The position numbers and the translations under genes are program-made. Below, piece after piece: positions 1 through 4,922 of a DNA stretch of 7,843 nt. Position 1 is the first letter of the stretch, and every line of letters starts with the position of its first letter. Source of the DNA: Candidatus Bipolaricaulota bacterium (GTDB taxonomy: Bacteria > Bipolaricaulota > Bipolaricaulia > Bipolaricaulales > Bipolaricaulaceae); NCBI GenBank assembly GCA_027027485.1, contig JALVLL010000231.1, positions 1-7,843 on the forward strand, in the 5' to 3' direction. Below the pieces are notes generated by a model. It made no database searches. It was given only the letters and a program-made list of their open reading frames with translations, and was not told where the DNA came from.

Positions 1-84
1 GAAGGGGGCCTGGGGAGGTTCTCGGGGAACCTGGTACCCCAGCTTCTGGGTTACTGCAATCGGGGAGAGAAGTTCGGGGCCTGA
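1..84 (+). CDS. Possible C-terminal fragment of an unidentified protein (5' end outside window)
   Basis: Reading frame 1 is open from the first base to a TGA at 82-84 and gives 27 residues ending in LLGYCNRGEKFGA. Most of its codons end in G or C, as in the other genes here, and the stop lies just before the TATAAT box at 102-107. This fits the end of an upstream gene. I recognise no family in so short a piece. The other two plus frames are also open over this stretch, so the assignment rests only on codon composition and on position before a promoter. Confidence 0.35.
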   Translation, partial: EGGLGRFSGNLVPQLLGYCNRGEKFGA

Positions 85-101
85 GCGGATTTTTGTGTGG
101 A

Positions 102-107
102 TATAAT
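102..107 (+). promoter_or_regulatory. Consensus -10 box (TATAAT) for the 61-residue membrane protein
   Basis: A perfect TATAAT sits 39 bases upstream of the ATG at 147, in an AT-rich patch of an otherwise GC-rich region. A start of transcription near 113-115 would give a leader of about 33 nt containing the Shine-Dalgarno. No good TTGACA-like -35 box lies 16-18 bp upstream (GCCTGA at 79-84 is poor). Confidence 0.55.
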
Positions 108-129
108 CTCGCTAAGGAGAAGTCCCCCA

Positions 130-142
130 AAAGGAGGTGATC
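130..142 (+). promoter_or_regulatory. Extended, fully complementary Shine-Dalgarno
   Basis: The 13 bases AAAGGAGGTGATC are the full complement of the conserved bacterial 16S rRNA 3' tail (GATCACCTCCTTT). The GGAGG core ends 9 nt before the ATG at 147. Such long complementarity is much more than an ordinary gene needs. It fixes the start of the small gene and suggests strong initiation. Confidence 0.8.
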
Positions 143-146
143 GCGG

Positions 147-332
147 ATGCGCAAACTGGTCCATCTTCTGGCGCCTTTCACGGGCGTGGTCGCCCTGGCC
201 CAGGAAGCCGCCGAGAAGGCTCAGAAGAAGGGCGTTCCGGCCTGGGTCTGGATCATCGTGGTCGTGGTCGTCCTCGTCGTGGTTTACCTTCTCTACAAGC
301 GGCTGACCGGGAAGAAAGAGCAAAAGAGCTGA
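147..332 (+). CDS. Small single-span membrane protein with a probable signal peptide, 61 aa, function unknown
   Basis: I do not recognise a family. The N-terminus (MRK, then a hydrophobic stretch to residue 18) resembles a signal peptide, with an ALA-Q site at 16-19 that fits signal peptidase I. A short charged segment (EAAEKAQKK, residues 20-28) follows, then a very hydrophobic Val/Ile/Leu-rich helix at about residues 33-50, and a basic tail (KRLTGKKEQKS) predicted to stay in the cytoplasm. The mature product would be a roughly 43-residue membrane miniprotein. The start is fixed by the near-ideal Shine-Dalgarno. The gene stands alone between its own TATAAT box and a strong terminator, so it is probably transcribed by itself and at a high level. 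It could be a small subunit or regulator of a membrane complex, but nothing here says which. Confidence 0.75.
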   Translation: MRKLVHLLAPFTGVVALAQEAAEKAQKKGVPAWVWIIVVVVVLVVVYLLYKRLTGKKEQKS

Positions 333-346
333 AGGACGCGGGCGAG

Positions 347-380
347 GAAAAGCCCGGGGGTCCCGTCCCCCGGGCTTTTC
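347..380 (+). terminator. Rho-independent terminator after the small membrane protein gene
   Basis: A perfect 14-bp inverted repeat (347-360 pairs with 367-380) encloses the 6-nt loop TCCCGT. The stem core is GCCCGGGGG/CCCCCGGGC, flanked by AAAA on the left and TTTT on the right, and is followed by pyrimidine-rich TCTTCCTT. It begins 14 nt after the stop codon. The A/T-flanked symmetry means it could also act on transcripts from the other strand. Confidence 0.9.
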
Positions 381-444
381 TCTTCCTTAGGGGATCCACC
401 TCGATGGAGCCACGGGGCCCGGTTGAAAGGATGCCCCGGGGTAC

Positions 445-924
445 ATGGGAACCGGGATGCGGAAGATCCGGGATATCGAAACGATCGCGGGGAAACTCGT
501 TCCGCTCCTTCGGAGCCGAAAGGAGGTTATCGCGGCGTACCTCTTCGGATCCACCGTGACAGGGGAAACCCATGCCGGGAGCGATATCGATATCGCCCTC
601 CTGGTGGACAAAGGGATGTACAGGGAGTTAGACCGCGCCGCTCCGTACGGCTATAAGGCCCGGATGATCTCCGATCTGGCCCACGTCCTCGGTACGGATA
701 AAGTGGATCTCGTTATCCTGAACGAGGCGCCTCCCCTCTTGGCCAACGAGGTGATCAGCAAAGGGAAGCTCCTTTTCTGCCGGAACGATCGGGCCCGGCT
801 GAGGTTCGAGGCATGGGCGAAGCTCCGCTACGCGGACACCGCGCCCCTTCGGGAGATCAAGCGTTCATACCTATACAAGAGGATCTCGGAGGGCAGGTTC
901 AGCGAGGTAAAAAGCTCCTTATAA
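445..924 (+). CDS. mntA: MNT-domain nucleotidyltransferase, MntA-type antitoxin of a type VII (HEPN/MNT) toxin-antitoxin pair
   Basis: This 159-residue protein carries the minimal nucleotidyltransferase signature GSX10DXD exactly: YLFGS with G35-S36, ten residues, then D47-I-D49. A third acidic residue, D88, lies in KVDLVIL. In characterised pairs, MntA neutralises the HepT HEPN RNase by transferring AMP units to the Tyr of its RX4HXY motif. All visible catalytic residues are intact, so the enzyme should be active. The start is uncertain: ATG 445 and in-frame ATG 457 are both possible and neither has a strong Shine-Dalgarno (GAAAGG at 425-430 is 14 nt from 445). The following HEPN gene begins where this one ends. 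Codons such as GAT, GAA, AAA and GTT are commoner than in cysS or mgtE, which hints at a different origin. A generic minimal nucleotidyltransferase of other role is less likely given its partner. Confidence 0.85.
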   Translation: MGTGMRKIRDIETIAGKLVPLLRSRKEVIAAYLFGSTVTGETHAGSDIDIALLVDKGMYRELDRAAPYGYKARMISDLAHVLGTDKVDLVILNEAPPLLANEVISKGKLLFCRNDRARLRFEAWAKLRYADTAPLREIKRSYLYKRISEGRFSEVKSSL

Positions 925-1346
925 ACCGTGAGGTTATCGAAAAGCATTTAGAGGATCTGGCGGTAAAGGTCTCCCATCTAAAAGATCTCCGCGGGGTTTC
1001 CCTCGAAGAGCTTCAGACGGATTGGCAGAAACTGTACGCTGCGGAAAGGGCATTGCAGACGGCTATCCAAGATGTGATCGATATCGGTGCCCACATCCTC
1101 GCAGCGTTGGGGGGCAACGGATGGGGAAGCGTCAGGGATATACCGCGCCGCCTGGCCCACCACGGGGTCATCGCCCAAGAAGAGGTGGGGAACCTGGAGG
1201 CCATGATCGGGATGCGCAAAGTGTTGGTACGCGGATATATCGAGGTCGATCCCCGAAAAATCCACGAGATCATCCAGACACGCCTCGGGGACTTCGAGCG
1301 CTTCGCCCAGGCCGTGGCGAGGTTCCTGCAGCAGGTTGAGGATTAG
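921..1346 (+). CDS. hepT: HEPN-domain protein (HepT/DUF86 family) with altered catalytic motif; start codon abnormal
   Basis: From the conserved N-terminus (NREVIEKHLEDL) to the stop this is 141 residues, the normal size for HepT RNase toxins. The family core AERALQTAIQDVIDIGAHIL (residues 41-60) is present. The catalytic motif RX4HXY appears as R99-KVLV-R104-G-Y106: the His is Arg (codon CGC at 1230-1232; CAC would give His). The Tyr that MntA modifies is kept. No ATG, GTG or TTG exists in frame near the expected start. The codon there is ATA (921-923), overlapping the mntA TAA by two bases. The nearest upstream ATG in frame is 813, with a GAGG 8 nt before it, but it would add 36 unfamily-like residues inside mntA. 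The frame has no stops or shifts. The product is probably RNase-dead, or the gene is an early pseudogene, unless ATA or ATG 813 is used. Confidence 0.78.
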   Translation: MNREVIEKHLEDLAVKVSHLKDLRGVSLEELQTDWQKLYAAERALQTAIQDVIDIGAHILAALGGNGWGSVRDIPRRLAHHGVIAQEEVGNLEAMIGMRKVLVRGYIEVDPRKIHEIIQTRLGDFERFAQAVARFLQQVED

Positions 1347-1368
1347 ATCGTTTGCCTTCACATACCCA

Positions 1369-2763
1369 TCAGATCAGGGTCCAGACGGTGCCCTGGGGGG
1401 TGTCCTTGAGCTGTATCCCCAGTTTGGAAAGTTCCTCTCGGATCCTGTCCGCGAGCTTGAAGTTCTTGTCCCGCCGGAGCTCCGCCCGGAGCTCCACCAA
1501 AAGGCCGATGAGCTCCTCGGCGCGTTCGGATACACCAGGGGCCTTCTCTTCCTGGAAAAGCCCCAGGGGAGCGGAGAGCTCCCGGATCTTGTGCGCGATC
1601 GGCCCCAAAGCACGGCGGTCTCCCCCTGCGGCGACGAAGCGCTTCCCGAGGTTGGCCATCCCCTGCAGGGCCGCCAGCGCGCCCGGGGTGTTGAAATCAT
1701 CCCCCAGCTCGGCGTGGAACTTCTCCTCGAGCCCGCTTAGCTCCCGGGAGAGGTCCTCAGGAAGCTCCGCTCCACCCCCCGCGAGCTCTGCCTCAGCGAG
1801 GAACTCGTAAACCCCTTCCACCGCCTTCCGCGCCTCCTCCAGGGCCTCGTGGGAGAAGTCCAGGGGCTTTCTCCAGTGGCGGGAGAGGTAGAAATAGCGC
1901 ACCGCCTCCGTCCCGAACATCCGCACCACGTCCCGGGCGTAGGCGAAGTTGCCCAGGGACTTCGCCATCTTCTGGCCGCGTACGGTGAGCATCCCGTTGT
2001 GGAGCCAGATCCTGGCGAAGGGCTTCCCACTTGCGGCCTCGGCCTGGGCGATCTCGTTCTCGTGGTGGGGGAAGATGAGGTCGTTCCCCCCCGCGTGGAT
2101 GTCGAAGGTCTCCCCCAGAAGCTCCCGGGACATCACCACGCATTCCGTGTGCCACCCCGGGCGACCCAGTCCCCACGGCGAGGGCCACTTGGGCTCGCCG
2201 GGTTTGGCCGCCTTCCAGAGGGCGAAATCCAGGGGATCTTTTTTCTTCTCCCCCGGCTCCACCCGGGCCCCTGCCCGGAGGTCGTCGATCGATTTCCCCG
2301 AGAGCTTCCCGTATTCGGGGAAGCTCCGCACCGAGAAGTACACGTCGCCATCGGCGACGTAGGCGTGGCCCTTGGCGACGAGCTCCTCGATGAGCTCGAT
2401 CATCTTGTCGACGTAGGCCCTGGCCCGGGGCTGGTAGGTAGGGAGCTTCACGCCCAACGAGGCCAGGTCCTCCAGGTACTCCCGGGTGAAGCGCTCGGCC
2501 ACCTCCTCCGGGGAGGAACCCTCCTCCTTCGCGCGGTTTATGATCTTGTCGTCGATATCGGTGATGTTCTGGACGTAGACCACTTCATACCCGCGGGACT
2601 CAAGATACCGCCTGAGCGCGTCGAAGACGATGAAGGGACGGGCGTTCCCGATGTGGATGTAGTCGTAGACGGTGGGGCCGCAGACGTACATCCCCACCAC
2701 CCTCTTTTCCTCCGGGGGCGGAAGCTCCACCGGACCCCGCTCGAGAGTGCTCCAGAGACGCAA
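1369..2763 (-). CDS. cysS: Cysteinyl-tRNA synthetase
   Basis: This class I aminoacyl-tRNA synthetase charges tRNA-Cys with cysteine in the cytoplasm. From the TTG start the protein has 464 residues, close to E. coli CysRS (461). It shows the HIGH-type motif H37-I-G-N40 in YDYIHIGNARPF and the KMSKS-type loop K265-MAKS269. The zinc ligands are visible: C28 in MYVCGPTVY, C208 in GWHTEC, and His233 and Glu237 in FPHHENE. The C-terminal anticodon-binding region ends in DTPQGTVW, typical of the family. I chose TTG 2763 because AGGAGG lies about 7 nt upstream and Cys28 then falls at the standard position. The longer frame up to 2841 would run into mgtE. The gene converges on hepT with a 22-bp gap and no clear terminator, and diverges from mgtE. 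Confidence 0.96.
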   Translation of the reverse strand: MRLWSTLERGPVELPPPEEKRVVGMYVCGPTVYDYIHIGNARPFIVFDALRRYLESRGYEVVYVQNITDIDDKIINRAKEEGSSPEEVAERFTREYLEDLASLGVKLPTYQPRARAYVDKMIELIEELVAKGHAYVADGDVYFSVRSFPEYGKLSGKSIDDLRAGARVEPGEKKKDPLDFALWKAAKPGEPKWPSPWGLGRPGWHTECVVMSRELLGETFDIHAGGNDLIFPHHENEIAQAEAASGKPFARIWLHNGMLTVRGQKMAKSLGNFAYARDVVRMFGTEAVRYFYLSRHWRKPLDFSHEALEEARKAVEGVYEFLAEAELAGGGAELPEDLSRELSGLEEKFHAELGDDFNTPGALAALQGMANLGKRFVAAGGDRRALGPIAHKIRELSAPLGLFQEEKAPGVSERAEELIGLLVELRAELRRDKNFKLADRIREELSKLGIQLKDTPQGTVWTLI

Positions 2764-2766
2764 AAT

Positions 2767-2775
2767 GCACCTCCT
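2767..2775 (-). promoter_or_regulatory. Shine-Dalgarno that decides the TTG start of cysS
   Basis: Read on the minus strand, AGGAGGTG lies here and is followed by CATT and then TTG. This is the only good ribosome binding site near the CysRS N-terminus, and it supports a TTG initiation codon at 2763-2761 over any upstream start. Confidence 0.7.
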
Positions 2776-2797
2776 GGGTGAACCTTTCCTCTTCCGG

Positions 2798-2803
2798 TAT
2801 ATT
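2798..2803 (+). promoter_or_regulatory. Candidate -10 box (TATATT) for a leaderless mgtE operon transcript
   Basis: TATATT ends 10 nt before the ATG at 2814, so transcription should begin almost at the start codon. No Shine-Dalgarno precedes that ATG. A weak CTGGGT at 2774-2779 is the only -35-like sequence (18-bp spacing). The same hexamer in the same position precedes fabK. The whole cysS-mgtE divergent gap is only 50 bp. Confidence 0.45.
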
Positions 2804-2813
2804 CGCCCTTGCC

Positions 2814-4139
2814 ATGGAGGAGCGCAAAGGAGGGGTCGCAACCCTCGATCCCAGGGAGCTCGCCAAGCGCCATCCCGCCGAGGTGGCCGAGGTTCTGCAG
2901 GAGCTCCCCGAGAAGGAAGCGGTGAAGCTCCTGCGGGAGCTATACAAGCTTCGTGCCGCGGCGGATTCCCTCGAGGAGATGGACCCGGACGAGGCCGCCG
3001 AGCTCCTGGAGGAGCTTCCCGAGCGGGAGGCCACGGCGATCCTCTCCCGGATGGAGCCCGACGATGCCGCGGACGTCCTGGAGGAGCTCCCCCGGGCCGA
3101 GGTGGACGAGATCCTGGATCGGCTCCGGGAGATCAATCCCCGAAAGGCCGAGATCCTGAAGAGGTTGCTCGAGTACCCGCCGGATACCGCCGGGGGGCTC
3201 ATGTCGCCGGAATTCGTGGCCCTCCCCGCCGATATCACCTGCCAGGAGGCCATCGAACGCCTGCGGCGCATCGCACAAGAGGCCGAGAACATCTATTACA
3301 CCTACGTGGTGGACCAGGAGGGCAGGCTCCTGGGGGTGATAGCCCTCCGGGACCTGGTCCTTTCCCCCCCGGACACCAAGCTCCGGGAGATCATGCTGAC
3401 CGACGTGGTCACCCTCCGCCCGGAGATGTCGGCGGAGGAGGTCGCCCGCGAGTTCGACAAGTACGGCTACCTCGCCCTCCCGGTGGTGGACAAGGACGGG
3501 GTCCTTTTGGGGATCGTCACCGTGGACGACATCCTGGACGTCATCACCGAGGAGGCCACCGAGGACATGTACAAGATGGCCAACGTCCCCCGGGAGGAGC
3601 GGGTGGACACCCCCTGGTACGAATCGCTTAAGATGCGCCTCCCCTGGCTCTATTTCAACCTGTTCACGGCCTTCATCGCCGCCTCGGTCCCGGCGGCCTT
3701 CGAGAGCTTGATCTCGAGGATCGCGGTTCTGGCCGTCTTCATGCCCATCATCGCCGGCCAGGGCGGGAACACGGGGATGCAGACGGTGACCATCGTCACC
3801 CGCGGGATCGCCCTGGGGGAAGTGCCCAAAGGGAGGGGGCTTTGGATCCTCATCAAGGAGTTCTTCCTGGGGCTCCTCAACGGACTCGCCATCGGTGTCA
3901 CCACGGGCGCGGTGGCCTATGCCTGGAAGAGGAACCCGTACCTAGGGCTCGTGGTCTTTTTGGCCATGATGGGGAACATGGTCATCGGGAGCGTCACCGG
4001 AGCCCTGATCCCCTTGACCTTGCGGGCCCTGAGGCTCGATCCGGCCCTGGCCTCCTCCATCTTCCTCACCACCTTCACCGACACGCTCGGGTTTTTCCTC
4101 CTCCTCGGGCTTGGTTACGTCTTCAGGGGGTATCTGTGA
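2814..4139 (+). CDS. mgtE: MgtE-family magnesium transporter
   Basis: MgtE is a dimeric Mg2+-selective channel of the inner membrane, gated by Mg2+ binding to its cytoplasmic domains. From ATG 2814 the protein has 441 residues, normal for the family. In order it shows the acidic helical N domain with repeated ELL/LEELP units (about residues 10-120), a CBS pair (from PDTAGGLMSPEF to VTVDDILDVI, about 123-245), the connecting helix, and five membrane helices from about 275. The pore-region signature PIIAGQGGNTGMQ and the late TTFTDTLGFF segment with its conserved Asp are present. A GTG at 2778 would extend it by 12 residues but has no ribosome binding site and lies before the TATATT box. It heads a tight operon: its TGA overlaps the next GTG by three bases. 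No Mg2+ riboswitch is possible in the 50-bp upstream gap. Confidence 0.95.
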   Translation: MEERKGGVATLDPRELAKRHPAEVAEVLQELPEKEAVKLLRELYKLRAAADSLEEMDPDEAAELLEELPEREATAILSRMEPDDAADVLEELPRAEVDEILDRLREINPRKAEILKRLLEYPPDTAGGLMSPEFVALPADITCQEAIERLRRIAQEAENIYYTYVVDQEGRLLGVIALRDLVLSPPDTKLREIMLTDVVTLRPEMSAEEVAREFDKYGYLALPVVDKDGVLLGIVTVDDILDVITEEATEDMYKMANVPREERVDTPWYESLKMRLPWLYFNLFTAFIAASVPAAFESLISRIAVLAVFMPIIAGQGGNTGMQTVTIVTRGIALGEVPKGRGLWILIKEFFLGLLNGLAIGVTTGAVAYAWKRNPYLGLVVFLAMMGNMVIGSVTGALIPLTLRALRLDPALASSIFLTTFTDTLGFFLLLGLGYVFRGYL

Positions 4140-4627
4140 GCGCGGCCGCGGCCCCCTTGGTCCTCTTCCTCTTCCTGATCGCGGCTGCCCTTCCGCCGGT
4201 GGAACTCTGGCTCAGACTCCTCGCCGGGGCGGAACTCGTCTTCCTGTGGGGGTATTGGCTCCGGCGGGAGCGGGTGGGCTACCGGGAGGAGGTGGCCCGC
4301 AAGAATCTCCTCGGCCTCATCCCCGGCCACGCGGTGCTTTTCCTGGGGCTCGGGATGGTGGGGGATTCCCTGGGGGCGAGGATCTGGCTCTCGGTTCCCT
4401 TCCTCAGCGTCCTCCTCGATGTGGCGGCCCATCGCGGCGGGAGGTCGATGGCCGCGGCCCTCTACGCTATACTGTGGTTCGTCATCTTCGCCCTGATTCA
4501 CCGCCTGGTGACAGTGGGCAAGGGGTTAAGCGGCGGTGGATTGGCGGGGTTTAGCGTGGGAATGGGCCTTGTGGCCCTGTTCGTAGTGGGGCTCGGGGTC
4601 CTCAGGATAGTCAAGGGAAAGAGGTGA
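4136..4627 (+). CDS. Unrecognised integral membrane protein, 163 aa
   Basis: I do not recognise this protein. It starts at a GTG that shares the sequence GTGA with the mgtE stop, with AGGGGG about 6 nt upstream, so it is probably translationally coupled to mgtE. About six hydrophobic segments are visible, near residues 6-20, 24-40, 62-80, 86-102, 107-129 and 133-158. They are separated by short loops, one of which is basic (RRERVGYREEVARKN, about 43-57). A short basic tail KGKR ends the chain. No catalytic motif or nucleotide-binding site is seen. It ends 4 nt before yajC, so it sits between a Mg2+ channel and the Sec accessory genes. Its place in the operon suggests an inner-membrane role, but no function can be assigned. 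Confidence 0.8.
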   Translation: MSAAAAPLVLFLFLIAAALPPVELWLRLLAGAELVFLWGYWLRRERVGYREEVARKNLLGLIPGHAVLFLGLGMVGDSLGARIWLSVPFLSVLLDVAAHRGGRSMAAALYAILWFVIFALIHRLVTVGKGLSGGGLAGFSVGMGLVALFVVGLGVLRIVKGKR

Positions 4628-4631
4628 TGGT

Positions 4632-4913
4632 ATGCCGCAGGATCAGGGCGCGCAGTCGCTGATTTCGCTGATAATCCTCATCGTCGTCTTCGGGGCGATC
4701 TTCTACTTCCTCATCATCCGGCCCCAGAGGAAGCGCGAGCGGGAGCACCAGAAGCTCCTCCAGAGCCTGAAGCGCGGCGACCGGGTGATCACCGCGGGCG
4801 GGATCTACGGCACCATCGACAAGATCGACGGTGATACCGTGATCCTCTCGCTGGAGGAGGGGGCCAAGGTCCGGGTCTCCAAATCCAGCATCGTCGAGAA
4901 GGTGAAGAAGTAA
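4632..4913 (+). CDS. yajC: Preprotein translocase subunit YajC
   Basis: YajC is the small single-span partner of SecD-SecF in the accessory complex of the SecYEG translocon. The 93-residue protein has the family layout: a short N-terminus (MPQDQGAQS), one membrane helix at about residues 10-28, the signature FLIIRPQRKREREHQKLL immediately after it, and a small basic domain with GDRVITAGGIYGTIDKI. Its length is normal. GAGG at 4621-4624, 7 nt before the ATG, is the ribosome binding site and overlaps the end of the upstream gene. The next gene, secD, follows after 9 nt, the conserved yajC-secD order. Confidence 0.95.
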   Translation: MPQDQGAQSLISLIILIVVFGAIFYFLIIRPQRKREREHQKLLQSLKRGDRVITAGGIYGTIDKIDGDTVILSLEEGAKVRVSKSSIVEKVKK

Positions 4914-4922
4914 GGAGGGGGG

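Noticed and set aside
130..142. Apparent 16S rRNA 3' end on the minus strand (GATCACCTCCTTT)
   Set aside because: Only these 13 bases match; no 16S sequence precedes them. On the plus strand they are correctly placed as a Shine-Dalgarno for the gene at 147.
423..428. TTGAAA as a -35 box for mntA
   Set aside because: It matches the -35 consensus well, but no -10-like sequence lies 15-19 bp downstream and the ATG is too close.
519..535. Near-copy (16 of 17 bases) of the Shine-Dalgarno region at 130-146
   Set aside because: It falls inside mntA, encodes conserved residues just before YLFGS, and is followed by no start codon at a useful distance; taken as chance.
928..951. GTG at 928 as the HEPN gene start
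   Set aside because: It is out of frame with the HEPN protein and meets a TAG after seven codons.
1849..2781. 310-codon open frame on the plus strand
   Set aside because: It lies antisense to cysS, whose family motifs are unmistakable; long antisense frames are common in GC-rich coding DNA, and the translation has no recognisable domain.
2778..2813. GTG 2778 as the mgtE start
   Set aside because: No ribosome binding site precedes it, the added 12 residues are not family-like, and it lies upstream of the likely -10 box.
2672..3631. 319-codon plus-strand frame
   Set aside because: It overlaps the cysS start and the mgtE N and CBS domains in another frame; its Gly/Pro/Arg-rich low-complexity translation is typical of a shadow frame.
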